59,239 bases of DNA, taken from positions 1 through 59,239 of the forward strand of contig NZ_FUXG01000017.1 in the NCBI RefSeq assembly GCF_900167095.1, given 5' to 3'. The stretch comes from Oceanospirillum multiglobuliferum. GTDB lineage: Bacteria > Pseudomonadota > Gammaproteobacteria > Pseudomonadales > Halomonadaceae. Of this stretch, positions 38,858-47,217 are shown piece after piece. A program made the position numbers and the translations under genes. The notes under the pieces are model-generated. The model was not told the origin of the DNA, did not search any database, and saw only the letters and a program-made list of their open reading frames with translations. Within the stretch, counting starts at the first letter, position 1. Each line of letters starts with the position of its first letter.

Positions 38858-39399
38858 TAAATAGGGTGCTCCGGTGTTGAGTACTGTGACGACCACTCTG
38901 AGGCTAATAAGCCAAAACAAGCAATGTCGTGGAACTGGGATTGTTGTGCATCAAAAAACTGATCTTTTAACAAGCCTTCTTGTCGAAAGCCCATTTTTAA
39001 ATGAAAGCGAATTGATTTGTCATTAAAACCCAATGCCTCACCACAGATTTTATGTAGTTTTAAAGTGTTAAAGGCATAGTTCAAAGCCGATTGGCCCAGC
39101 AGGCTGCCCACGCCTTTTTTTGCATCAGGGGCTAAGTAAAAACCCCAGTCAGCAATTTTTCGATTCTTATGTTCGGTAAAATTAACAAAGCCAAATGGCT
39201 TACCTTCTTGTTCAACAATCAGAGGGTGGCGCTCTGGATTATTTTGGCAGCTCAAAAACCATTGTTGGTGCTCTTCTGGTTTTATAGGGTGCTGGCTATA
39301 CATATAGCGACGCACTTCAGGGTGATTACGCCAATCCAATATTAAAGCCAAATCCTCTTGCTCTAATGGGCGAACGGTTACTGCTTGTTTCTCTATCAT
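38857..39399 (-). CDS. pseH: UDP-4-amino-4,6-dideoxy-N-acetyl-altrosamine N-acetyltransferase
   Basis: GNAT-fold acetyltransferase (180 residues) for the third step of pseudaminic acid synthesis. The acetyl-CoA loop reads KKGVGSLLGQ, and FHLKMGFRQEGLLKDQ is typical of PseH/RimJ-like enzymes. The assignment rests on the GNAT fold plus its place between pseG and pseI, whose start it overlaps by one base. It begins 14 bp after pseG. Confidence 0.88.
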   Translation of the reverse strand: MIEKQAVTVRPLEQEDLALILDWRNHPEVRRYMYSQHPIKPEEHQQWFLSCQNNPERHPLIVEQEGKPFGFVNFTEHKNRKIADWGFYLAPDAKKGVGSLLGQSALNYAFNTLKLHKICGEALGFNDKSIRFHLKMGFRQEGLLKDQFFDAQQSQFHDIACFGLLASEWSSQYSTPEHPI

Positions 39400-39413
39400 G
39401 GGCGCCCTGTCTT

Positions 39414-40538
39414 TTAACTCTTCAGTATTGATGGATCGATCTCTTCGACTATTTTATCCACACCCAAACCATCGGCTACGGTTTGAGCGGACAAACTTGT
39501 GTTGATCAACACCTGACCATCAATTGATGACCAAAAGTGAGTCAACTGATGACAATCTTGTGCTTCAATACTCCATGCGGCTTGAGCTGCTTGCAATTGT
39601 GCTGCGATTAACTTTTGATTATCGGCCAAAATAATCATTAGTGTAGGTAATCCTAAAGTACAGCGCTCCCAAGCAGTACTACCTGCTGCTCCAATAGCGA
39701 AGTCGGCATTCGCCATCAGTTCTGCCATGTTGCTTACCGCACTTAATACGGTAATTGAGTACTTTGAAGATGCAGCAAACTGCTGTACTTGTAAAAGGTG
39801 GGGCGCTGTTTTGCCCATTACTACGGTTATTTTACAGGCTTGATCTAAGGTACTGTTTTCCAATGCCTTTAAGACTTGACCTGTTATATTGTCTTTATCC
39901 ACACCACCAAGGTTGATCAACAGTTGTTGGATAGGCTGAGCCTGTTGATATTGCTGCTGGCGACGTTGCAAACTGTAGTTGCGCCATTGTGTAAACTCTG
40001 GACGTAAGACAGCGTATTCAGCCCCTATTAATAGCTTGCAGTCGCTCGGTACATAGGTTTGATAGTCGACTGGGTTACGGCCATAGGTTTGATCTAACAG
40101 CAGTTGGCAGAGATGTTTCCGATCAGCCAGATCATCAATCACCATCAGCTTCTGATAGTAGGGCTTACAAGTCTGTTGCCAACGATAATCCAGTGCGTAG
40201 TGATCTACGACTAACCAATCTGGTTTTTCTCCTTCAAATAGTTGGATCAAAGTGGCTGAGCATTGCTCGGCATCTTGTTGCCAAGAGGCACCTAACCAGT
40301 TTGCATGGGCATTATGCTCAATCTTAGGGTCAACGGAGAAGGGCGAGGCAGCAATAGGTAACAGAGAAAGTGGAAAACCTTTACCTTCAATAACAGCACC
40401 TAGGTGGCCTAAGTGTGCGCGACAAATAAAATGACACTGATGCCCTTGTTGGCGCAGTGCCTCGGCTAAAGTCAGGCAGCGCATCACATGGCCAGAACCA
40501 ATCTCTATTGATGCATCTGCACGAAAAACAATATTCAT
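39414..40538 (-). CDS. pseG: UDP-2,4-diacetamido-2,4,6-trideoxy-altropyranose hydrolase
   Basis: Removes UDP in the fourth step of the CMP-pseudaminic acid pathway. GT-B-like hydrolase of 374 residues with the family N-terminus FRADASIEIGSGHVMRC and the C-terminal AIGAAGSTAWERCTLG loop. Only 52 bp separate its start from the terminator of the upstream thiolase, so its promoter must be very close or expression depends on read-through. pseB, pseC and pseF are not in the window. Confidence 0.92.
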   Translation of the reverse strand: MNIVFRADASIEIGSGHVMRCLTLAEALRQQGHQCHFICRAHLGHLGAVIEGKGFPLSLLPIAASPFSVDPKIEHNAHANWLGASWQQDAEQCSATLIQLFEGEKPDWLVVDHYALDYRWQQTCKPYYQKLMVIDDLADRKHLCQLLLDQTYGRNPVDYQTYVPSDCKLLIGAEYAVLRPEFTQWRNYSLQRRQQQYQQAQPIQQLLINLGGVDKDNITGQVLKALENSTLDQACKITVVMGKTAPHLLQVQQFAASSKYSITVLSAVSNMAELMANADFAIGAAGSTAWERCTLGLPTLMIILADNQKLIAAQLQAAQAAWSIEAQDCHQLTHFWSSIDGQVLINTSLSAQTVADGLGVDKIVEEIDPSILKS

Positions 40539-40590
40539 ATCAACGCCGTATTATGGGAGCTCAAGTCTTGACACTGTACAAAGCAGATAT

Positions 40591-40625
40591 AAAAAAGGCC
40601 AGCATTGAAGCACAATGCTGGCCTT
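40591..40625 (-). terminator. Terminator after the thiolase gene
   Basis: Perfect 13-bp stem AAGGCCAGCATTG / CAATGCTGGCCTT; read leftwards it is followed by six U. It separates the thiolase transcript from pseGHI. Confidence 0.9.
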
Positions 40626-40648
40626 GATGTAGGTTGTGCGCTTGAACT

Positions 40649-41830
40649 TTAGATCAGCTCAACCGCAACGGCTGTGGCTTCACCGCCACCAATGCAGAGC
40701 GACGCGATACCGCGTTTTTTGCCTTCTTGTTGCAGGGCATGCAACAGCGTAACCAATACGCGAGAGCCTGTTGAGCCAATCGGGTGACCTTGTGCGCAAG
40801 CACCACCGTAAATGTTTACTTTCTCTGCAGGAATATTCAGGCCATCAATGGCCAGCATAGTCACGATTGCAAAGGCTTCGTTGATCTCAAATAGATCAAC
40901 TTCGTCAATGCTCCAGCCTGCTTTAGCCAATACTTTTTCAATAGAGCCAATGGGCGCTAAAGTGAATTCTGATGGCTGCATAGAGTTAGTGGCATGTGCC
41001 ACAAAACGTGCCATTGGTTTTAGGCCGCGTTTCTCTGCTTCTGATTCGCGCATCAGGACTAACGCAGATGCACCATCAGAGATAGAGCTAGAGTTTGCGG
41101 CAGTTACGGTACCATCTTTTTTGAAGGCAGGGCGTAAGGTTGGGATTTTGTCGATATTGGCGTTGTGTGGCTGCTCATCATCTACTACCACCGTATCGCC
41201 ACTGCGGCCTTTAACAGTAACAGGTGCTGTTTCTGCTTTCAGTTTACCCGCGTCAATTGCCGCCATTGCTTTGCGTAGAGAGCCAATAGCAAAGTTATCC
41301 ATTGCTTCACGGGTATAGCCGCGCTCGTCAGCAATTTCTTGAGCAAAAATGCCCATCAGTTTGCCTGTGCGTGCGTCTTCTAGACCATCAAGGAACATGT
41401 GATCTTTCACTTCACCGTGGCCTAAGCGGAAGCCTGCGCGCGCCTTAGTCATTAGGTACGGTGCATTGCTCATGCTTTCCATACCACCAGCGATCATAAT
41501 GTCATTGGTGCCTGCTTTAATCAGATCGTGTGCCAGCATCGCTGCTTTCATGCCTGAGCCGCACAGCTTGTTGATGGTGGTTGCACCTGTTGAAACAGGA
41601 ATTTCGGCATTCATCATTGCTTGACGCGCAGGGCCTTGGCCTAAACCACCCGGCAATACACAGCCCATGATCACTTCTTGAATGTCACTTGGGGTTAGGT
41701 TAGCACGACGAATGGCATCAGCAATTGCTACGCCGCCTAGCTCAGGTGCGGTTAGGGTGCTTAGGCTACCCATCATGCCGCCCATTGGCGTACGTGCACC
41801 AGAAACAATAACTACAGCATCTTCTTTCAT
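40649..41830 (-). CDS. Acetyl-CoA C-acyltransferase (thiolase)
   Basis: Thiolytic cleavage of 3-ketoacyl-CoA. Catalytic groups are visible: the nucleophilic Cys in NKLCGSGMKA (about residue 85), His in GGACAQGHPIGSTGSR and the second Cys in LCIGGGEA. I start at ATG 41830 (MKEDAVVIVSGART), with AAAGGG 8 bp upstream; the longer TTG frame from 41848 begins inside that ribosome site. 393 residues. Divergent from the TetR gene and near the acyl-CoA operon, so it probably supplies the thiolysis step of that pathway. Confidence 0.9.
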   Translation of the reverse strand: MKEDAVVIVSGARTPMGGMMGSLSTLTAPELGGVAIADAIRRANLTPSDIQEVIMGCVLPGGLGQGPARQAMMNAEIPVSTGATTINKLCGSGMKAAMLAHDLIKAGTNDIMIAGGMESMSNAPYLMTKARAGFRLGHGEVKDHMFLDGLEDARTGKLMGIFAQEIADERGYTREAMDNFAIGSLRKAMAAIDAGKLKAETAPVTVKGRSGDTVVVDDEQPHNANIDKIPTLRPAFKKDGTVTAANSSSISDGASALVLMRESEAEKRGLKPMARFVAHATNSMQPSEFTLAPIGSIEKVLAKAGWSIDEVDLFEINEAFAIVTMLAIDGLNIPAEKVNIYGGACAQGHPIGSTGSRVLVTLLHALQQEGKKRGIASLCIGGGEATAVAVELI

Positions 41831-41920
41831 GATCATGACCCTTTGCAAAAGTGATTAAGCTATCGGTTTACCATTGGTTTTTTCAGTTGATTTTTGCAAC
41901 TTTTATTAAGGTTTAATGCG

Positions 41921-41936
41921 CAAGTACTTGGCAAGT
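41921..41936. promoter_or_regulatory. Candidate TetR operator in the thiolase-tetR gap
   Basis: CAAGTACTTG is a perfect 10-bp palindrome, and the following G-CAAGT makes a second, overlapping repeat (ACTTG-G-CAAGT). It is almost midway between the two divergent starts (91 and 97 bp away), where an autoregulating TetR protein would bind. Confidence 0.4.
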
Positions 41937-42032
41937 TACCTGAACGGGTAGTCATTCTATTTGACCCCCAAAGGTAGAATATGGTTAATTTGTTACAATT
42001 AATTCAAAAACCGAGCAAGCGCTAGATTTAAG

Positions 42033-42602
42033 ATGACTCTACCCAATAATTCAAAACGACGCAAGGAACTGGTAGCTATTGCTGCGCGGCTGTTTTTCGA
42101 GCAGGGATACGAACGTACAACGGTACGTATGCTGGCAGATGCTATGGGCATTAAGTCTGGCAGCCTTTTCCATCACTTTAATGACAAACAAGAAATTCTG
42201 TGTGCCGTTATTCAAGATGGTATGGAAAGTGCCATCGAGATTGCAGACGCTGCACTGGCAGATGTTCAAGGGGCAAAAGCACGTTTTAGAGCCTTGGCAC
42301 GCGCGCACTTAAGTACTTTGCTCAATGATAGAAATGCCCATGTGGTGGCCTTATATGAGTGGCGCAGTCTGTCAGAGAGTTCGCTCTCAGTATTGATTGG
42401 TATGCGTGACCATTACGAGCAACTTTGGCAGCAAGTGATCGATGAATGTGTCAAAGAAGGCGTACTTAAAGGAGATACCCCTCTGATTCGCCGTTTTACG
42501 CTTGGTGCCTTGAACTGGACTGTTCAGTGGTATGACGCAGAGGGCGAAAAAACACCTGACGATCTTGCGAATGCACTGTCTGCGCTGATCGGATTAAATT
42601 GA
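42033..42602 (+). CDS. TetR-family transcriptional regulator
   Basis: 189 residues with an N-terminal helix-turn-helix (about 10-60): AARLFFEQGYERTTVRMLAD and then KSGSLFHHFNDKQEIL. The C-terminal part (NWTVQWYDAEGEKTPDDLA) resembles acyl-CoA-responsive TetR proteins such as KstR2/FadR-like repressors. Standing between a divergent thiolase and a downstream acyl-CoA operon, it likely controls both in response to an acyl-CoA (inference). Two terminators separate it from the downstream operon. Confidence 0.88.
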   Translation: MTLPNNSKRRKELVAIAARLFFEQGYERTTVRMLADAMGIKSGSLFHHFNDKQEILCAVIQDGMESAIEIADAALADVQGAKARFRALARAHLSTLLNDRNAHVVALYEWRSLSESSLSVLIGMRDHYEQLWQQVIDECVKEGVLKGDTPLIRRFTLGALNWTVQWYDAEGEKTPDDLANALSALIGLN

Positions 42603-42629
42603 AATAAATCAACCAATCGCAAATATTTA

Positions 42630-42658
42630 AAGGCTTATCTAATCGGTAGGCCTTTTTT
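42630..42658 (+). terminator. Terminator after the TetR gene
   Basis: Stem AAGGCTTAT / GTAGGCCTT (two wobble pairs) and a run of T. Confidence 0.75.
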
Positions 42659-42726
42659 ATTTCTGTAAAAACTCGCCTCAAGGGCTTGCACAGATCGTTG
42701 AGGATGGCTAAATTGTGATAAAACCA

Positions 42727-42761
42727 AGCGCTTGCTAGTTATTTTAGCAAGGGCTTTTTTT
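42727..42761 (+). terminator. Second terminator-like hairpin before the acyl-CoA operon
   Basis: AGCGCTTGCTA / TAGCAAGGGCT, 11 bp with one mismatch, followed by seven T. Together with the first it isolates the downstream operon from tetR; it lies only 14 bp before the ACGT-rich operator. Confidence 0.7.
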
Positions 42762-42774
42762 AAGGATTGATAAT

Positions 42775-42792
42775 GACGTTAACGTAAACGTC
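42775..42792. promoter_or_regulatory. ACGT-rich operator candidate of the acyl-CoA operon
   Basis: GACGTTAACGTAAACGTC has perfect 6-bp ends (GACGTT/AACGTC) around AACGTA, 53 bp before the acyl-CoA synthetase start. It resembles, from memory, the boxes of the MerR-type regulator LiuR, which controls branched-chain amino acid breakdown in gammaproteobacteria. No LiuR gene is in the window; the nearby TetR protein is the alternative binder. Confidence 0.45.
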
Positions 42793-42845
42793 TTTAGGCC
42801 GGTTTAAAAATAATAATTCAGGCAGTGGGCTTTCGGAGACCTTAT

Positions 42846-44507
42846 ATGATAACAACAAATCACTATGCTGCATTTGTAGCTGAGTTTTCAATGGATCAAG
42901 TGGATGCCAACTTTATCGGCAATACCACCGATGGTTACAACGCCTGTATCGAGTGTTGTGACAAGCAAGTGCTAGCCGGAAAAGGCGATGAGATTGCACT
43001 TTATTACGAAGGTTTGAACGGAAAAAGCTCAACTCATAGCTGGGCAGAGCTACAGAAAAAATCAGCGCAGTTTGCTAATTTTCTAAAATCACAGGGAGTA
43101 CAGGCAGGAGATCGTATCTCTTGTATGTTACCGCGTACCCCTGAATTACTGGTGGTTGTGCTGGGCACATGGCGCATTGGTGCGGTGTATCAGCCGCTAT
43201 TCACAGCATTTGGTTATGAAGCCATTGAGTATCGTATCAGCCAGTGCAGCGCTAAAGTTGTCATCACTGATGCTGACAACCGTAGCAAATTTGATCAAGT
43301 AAACAACCTGCCAACAGTGGTACAGGTTTGCGCTGATCAAGCCAATGCAGCGGCTAAAGGTGATTTACACTTTGCTAGCATTATGGCTGAGCAATCAGAA
43401 ACGTTTGAGCCTGTTATTGTTGATGCAGAACAGCCTTTCTTACAGATGTTTACCTCAGGCACAGTGGGCAAATCCAAAGGGGTTGCCGTGCCTTTGAAAG
43501 CGCTACCCGCTTTCTATATGTATATGCGTTATGCCGTTGGCCTTGAGCAAAGTGATCGCTACTGGAATGTCGCGGACCCAGGTTGGGCTTATGGTCTGTA
43601 TTACGCCATCACAGGTCCTCTGTGCATGGGGGTTGCAACCCACTTTAACGAGGCAGGTTTTACGCCTGAGAATACTTATGCCATGTTGGAGAAATATAAA
43701 ATCACCAACTTGGCTGCTGCACCAACGGCTTATCGCATGATGATGGCCAGTGATGCTCATGAAGAGTTGAAACCCAATTTAGTTCTACGTCGTGCCAGCT
43801 CAGCGGGTGAACCTTTAAACCCTGAAGTGGTGAACTGGATCAGCGATGTGATGGGTTGTCCGGTAATGGATCACTACGGTCAAACCGAAACAGGTATGAC
43901 CTGCTGTAACCATCATGCGCTTGGCCACAATGTACACATTGGTGCAATGGGGTACGCGTTACCGGGCTATCGTGTAGTGGCACTTGATGAAAACTTTAAT
44001 GAAGTGAGTGCAGGTGAAGAGGGGCAGTTTGCCATTGATATGGAAAACTCTCCGGCCTTCTTCTTCCAAGGCTACACTTGGCAAGAGAAAAAACCATTCC
44101 ACGGTAAGTATTATCTGACAGGGGATATGGTGTTTGAACATAAAGATGGTTGCTTCCAATTCAGTGGTCGTGATGACGATATCATCACAACCGCAGGCTA
44201 TCGTGTTGGCCCTGCTGATGTTGAAAGCACAGTGCTAGAGCATGAAGCGGTTGCTGAAAGTGGCGCAGTGGGTAAACCTGATGCGAAACGTGGCCATATC
44301 ATCAAATCTTACGTGGTATTGCGTAAGGGGTATGAAGCTTCTGACGCACTGGTTAAAGAGATTCAAGAGCTGGTGCGTGAGCGTCTATCAACACACGCTT
44401 TCCCTCGTGAAATTGAGTTTGTTGATCAGCTGCCTAAAACACCAAGTGGTAAAATTCAGCGCTTTATCTTGCGTAAACAAGCAGAGCAAGAAGTCGCAAG
44501 CGCATAA
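42846..44507 (+). CDS. AMP-forming acyl-CoA synthetase
   Basis: Activates a carboxylic acid with ATP and CoA. ANL-family motifs are FTSGTVGKSKGV (A3, ATP loop), DHYGQTETG (A5), LTGDM (A7) and the C-terminal PKTPSGKIQR with the catalytic Lys. The 553-residue length and motif details suggest a short or branched acid rather than a long fatty acid, but the substrate is not provable. ATG 42846 is chosen for its GGAG site 7 bp upstream over the longer GTG frame. First gene of a three-gene operon. Confidence 0.88.
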   Translation: MITTNHYAAFVAEFSMDQVDANFIGNTTDGYNACIECCDKQVLAGKGDEIALYYEGLNGKSSTHSWAELQKKSAQFANFLKSQGVQAGDRISCMLPRTPELLVVVLGTWRIGAVYQPLFTAFGYEAIEYRISQCSAKVVITDADNRSKFDQVNNLPTVVQVCADQANAAAKGDLHFASIMAEQSETFEPVIVDAEQPFLQMFTSGTVGKSKGVAVPLKALPAFYMYMRYAVGLEQSDRYWNVADPGWAYGLYYAITGPLCMGVATHFNEAGFTPENTYAMLEKYKITNLAAAPTAYRMMMASDAHEELKPNLVLRRASSAGEPLNPEVVNWISDVMGCPVMDHYGQTETGMTCCNHHALGHNVHIGAMGYALPGYRVVALDENFNEVSAGEEGQFAIDMENSPAFFFQGYTWQEKKPFHGKYYLTGDMVFEHKDGCFQFSGRDDDIITTAGYRVGPADVESTVLEHEAVAESGAVGKPDAKRGHIIKSYVVLRKGYEASDALVKEIQELVRERLSTHAFPREIEFVDQLPKTPSGKIQRFILRKQAEQEVASA

Positions 44508-44578
44508 GCAAAACTTGAGCTTGCTTTGTTTAGATTTGATCTGATCTGGCATAGACAAGCTTAAGGTGATCTTTGAAC

Positions 44579-44614
44579 GGCAGGGTGGTTATTTTAAGCA
44601 TACTCACCCCTGCC
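44579..44614. repeat. Intergenic imperfect hairpin
   Basis: GGCAGGGTG and CACCCCTGCC with one bulge and a 17-nt loop, between the acyl-CoA synthetase and SDR genes. No T run follows, so read-through is expected; it may set relative mRNA stability. Confidence 0.4.
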
Positions 44615-44654
44615 TTCGCCCTTCATGATTTGACGATAAAGTTGAGAGATAAGC

Positions 44655-45419
44655 ATGCAAATTTCAGGTAAAACCTTTCTAGTGACAGGCGGTAGTTCAG
44701 GTCTAGGTGAAGCGACAGCGCGTCGTTTAATCGAGCAAGGTGCTAATGTTGTGATCGCTGACATCAACAAGGCGGGCATTAAATTAGCAGCTGAACTGGG
44801 TGCTCAAGCCAGCTTTATCGTCACTGATATTACTTCAGAAGAAGATGTACAAAGTGCCGTAAATCTTGCTGTTGATACCTTTGGTGCATTAAACGGTGTT
44901 GTACATTGTGCAGGCATTGTGGTGGTACAGAAGCTTTTAGACCGTGATCTAAATCCAGCGTCTTTAGAGCTTTTCACAAAAGGTATCAATATTAACCTGA
45001 TTGGTACTTTCAACGTGAACCGCCTAGCAGCACAAGCGATGGCGAAAAACACACCAGAAGCACCGGATAACGAGCGTGGCGTTATTATCAATACCGCTTC
45101 AATTGCGGCTTTTGATGGCCAAGTGGGCCAAGCCTCTTACACCGCGTCTAAAGCAGGTGTTGCGGGTATGGCACTGCCATTGGCGCGTGAATTGTCACGT
45201 CACGGTATCCGTGTGATGACACTAGCGCCGGGTGTATTTGAAACCCCAATGATGAGTGACATTCCTGATGAAGCTGTAGCGGCTTTAGGTGCAGCCGTAC
45301 CTTTCCCTAAACGCCTAGGCAAACCTGCTGAGTTTGCAGCAATGGCTTGTCATATTATCGAAAACACGATGCTTAATGGTGAAGTAATCCGCCTTGATGG
45401 CGCGATTCGCATGGCTTAA
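44655..45419 (+). CDS. HSD10-like SDR, 3-hydroxyacyl-CoA dehydrogenase type
   Basis: Classical short-chain dehydrogenase of 254 residues: TGGSSGLG cofactor loop, Asp after the second strand (ADI, so NAD is preferred), HCAGI, catalytic Ser in NTASIAAF and YTASK. The stretches [28 protein letters not shown] and [13 protein letters not shown] closely follow mitochondrial HSD10, which oxidises 2-methyl-3-hydroxybutyryl-CoA in isoleucine breakdown. That substrate is likely here too. Preceded by a 147-bp gap and followed by the dehydrogenase gene after 25 bp. Confidence 0.88.
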   Translation: MQISGKTFLVTGGSSGLGEATARRLIEQGANVVIADINKAGIKLAAELGAQASFIVTDITSEEDVQSAVNLAVDTFGALNGVVHCAGIVVVQKLLDRDLNPASLELFTKGININLIGTFNVNRLAAQAMAKNTPEAPDNERGVIINTASIAAFDGQVGQASYTASKAGVAGMALPLARELSRHGIRVMTLAPGVFETPMMSDIPDEAVAALGAAVPFPKRLGKPAEFAAMACHIIENTMLNGEVIRLDGAIRMA

Positions 45420-45444
45420 TCAGCGGTTCTTGAGGATATCAACA

Positions 45445-46602
45445 ATGCATATGGCACTGACCGAAGAACAACAGATGATTCAGGATATGGCGCGTAAGTT
45501 CGCCCAAACTGAATTAGAGCCTGTTGCCGCTGAACTTGATCACACTGGTGGTCGAGAAATCCTATTAGAGAACCTCAAAAAACTCGCTGAGTTGGGTTTT
45601 ATGGGGTTAAACGTAAAAGCAGAGTATGGTGGCACCGAAGCAGGTGTCGTAGCCTTCAGCTTAGCAATGACTGAAATTGCCCGTGCTTGTGCCTCTACTG
45701 CTGTCACCATGTCAGTCACCAATATGGTGGCGGAAGTGATTCAGGTGGTTGGCAACGAAGCACAGCGCCAGAAATATATTCCAAAAATTTGCAGTGGTGA
45801 ATATGCCGCAGGTAGCTTCTGTTTGAGTGAAGCGAACGCAGGCTCAGATCCCTCTGCTATGCGTACCAGCGCGGTTCGTGACGGTGATGACTGGATCATC
45901 AATGGTGCGAAGCAGTGGATCAGCAGTGCAGAATACGCTGGTGTTTTTGTGGTTTGGGCTGTAACTGATAAAAATGCACCTAAAGGTAAAGGCATTAGCT
46001 GCTTCTTAGTGGATGCTGATAATCCTGGCGTTAAAATCAGCAAGGCCGAAGATAAAATGGGGCAAAAAGCCTCTGCCACCAATGAAGTACTGTTTGATAA
46101 CTGCCGAGTGCCGGATTCAGCGGTAATGGGCAAGCTGAACGATGGCTTCCGTATCGCAGTTGCCGAGCTGGCTGGTGGCCGCATTGGTATTGGTTCATTG
46201 GCACTGGGTATTGGTAGTGCTGCAATGGACTATGCTGCGCGTTACACCAAAGAGCGTCAGCAGTTTAATCAGCCGTTATCGAACTTCCAAGGTTTACAGT
46301 GGATGATGGCAGACCATTACACTGAGCTTGAAGCTGCGCGCTTACTGCTGATGAATGCTGCTTGGAAAAAAGAACAAGGTTTACCTTTTGCCAAAGAAGC
46401 TTCAATGGCAAAGCTTTACGCCTCTGAAAAAGCTAACACCGCCTGTTACAGCGCATTACAGCTGATGGGTGGTAATGGTTATGTGAAGGAGTATCCGCTA
46501 GAGCGTTTTGCGCGCGATGTACGTGTGACTTCTATTTATGAAGGTACTAGCGAAATTCAACGTGTGATCATCGCCCGTGAGATTTTGCGCGAACTGGACT
46601 AA
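45445..46602 (+). CDS. Acyl-CoA dehydrogenase (short/branched-chain type)
   Basis: FAD enzyme making the alpha,beta double bond in an acyl-CoA. Family marks are CLSEANAGSDPSAMRT, GAKQWISSAEYAGVF and YEGTSEIQRVIIAREIL with the catalytic Glu. ATG 45445 is chosen because TGAGGA lies 8 bp before it; the longer frame overlaps the SDR gene. 385 residues. Third gene of the operon; a terminator follows. With the SDR and thiolase it makes a beta-oxidation spiral that lacks only an enoyl-CoA hydratase. Confidence 0.92.
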   Translation: MHMALTEEQQMIQDMARKFAQTELEPVAAELDHTGGREILLENLKKLAELGFMGLNVKAEYGGTEAGVVAFSLAMTEIARACASTAVTMSVTNMVAEVIQVVGNEAQRQKYIPKICSGEYAAGSFCLSEANAGSDPSAMRTSAVRDGDDWIINGAKQWISSAEYAGVFVVWAVTDKNAPKGKGISCFLVDADNPGVKISKAEDKMGQKASATNEVLFDNCRVPDSAVMGKLNDGFRIAVAELAGGRIGIGSLALGIGSAAMDYAARYTKERQQFNQPLSNFQGLQWMMADHYTELEAARLLLMNAAWKKEQGLPFAKEASMAKLYASEKANTACYSALQLMGGNGYVKEYPLERFARDVRVTSIYEGTSEIQRVIIAREILRELD

Positions 46603-46634
46603 ACGTTTTCCTCTATTGTGCCTGATAGACTTTG

Positions 46635-46659
46635 GCGCTGCTTTTGCAGCGCTTTTTTT
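46635..46659 (+). terminator. Terminator after the acyl-CoA operon
   Basis: Perfect 7-bp GC-rich stem GCGCTGC / GCAGCGC with a TTTT loop followed by seven T. Confidence 0.88.
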
Positions 46660-46764
46660 ATGCCTAAACGAAAGCCTTGGTAAAAGCGGCAATCCCCTTC
46701 CGCTTGAGCTTTTTATCTAGATCTCATGTTTCTATCTACCTTGATTTTAAAGGCTTTTTTATAT

Positions 46765-46780
46765 TGGCATGTATTTTGTA
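46765..46780 (+). promoter_or_regulatory. Sigma-54 (-24/-12) promoter of flgB
   Basis: TGGCATG-TATT-TTGTA matches TGGCACG-N4-TTGCA at all but two bases with exact GG-N10 spacing; the -12 C is T. It sits 34 bp before the flgB start. Rod and hook genes of polar flagellates are commonly RpoN/FleQ-dependent. Confidence 0.7.
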
Positions 46781-46813
46781 TATATAAGTCTAAAGTTAAT
46801 GGTGGGGCAGATC

Positions 46814-47215
46814 ATGACCGCAATCAGTTTCAAAAATGCACTAGGTATTCATCCTGAGGCCTTAAATGTTCGCAGTCAGCGTTCAGAGATATTGGCGAAC
46901 AATATCGCAAACTCAGATACACCGGGTTTTAAAGCTCGTGATCTGGATTTTCAGGGGATCTTACGTGGTGAGTATGAGAAACGTGATCGTATGGAATTGA
47001 ATCGTACCAGCCATCGGCATATTCCGGCAGAAGCTGTCAGCATGGAAAGTGGCTTGAAGTATCGAGTGCCATTACAACCTTCCATTGATGGCAATACCGT
47101 CGAAACCGATATTGAGCAGGCACAATATGCCCGTAACGCTCTTGAATTTCAGTCTAGTTTTACCTTTTTGAACAGCAAGTTCAAAGGTCTAACTAAAGCG
47201 CTGAGGAGTGAATAA
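46814..47215 (+). CDS. flgB: Flagellar proximal rod protein FlgB
   Basis: Base part of the rod across the periplasm. 133 residues from ATG 46814 (MTAISFKNALGIHPEAL), the usual FlgB opening; a longer frame from 46769 would begin inside the promoter. The rod motif LANNIANSDTPGFKARD is present. First of flgBCDE. flgA and flgM, which often precede it, are absent, the upstream neighbour being a metabolic operon. Confidence 0.95.
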   Translation: MTAISFKNALGIHPEALNVRSQRSEILANNIANSDTPGFKARDLDFQGILRGEYEKRDRMELNRTSHRHIPAEAVSMESGLKYRVPLQPSIDGNTVETDIEQAQYARNALEFQSSFTFLNSKFKGLTKALRSE

Positions 47216-47217
47216 TT

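Noticed and set aside
40812-41318. A 168-codon ORF on the + strand inside the thiolase gene
   Set aside because: It is antisense to an intact catalytic gene with all thiolase motifs; its Ser/Ala-rich composition is typical of a shadow frame.
45741-46184. A 147-codon ORF antisense to the acyl-CoA dehydrogenase
   Set aside because: Ser/Leu/Pro-rich shadow frame with no start signal; the sense gene is complete.
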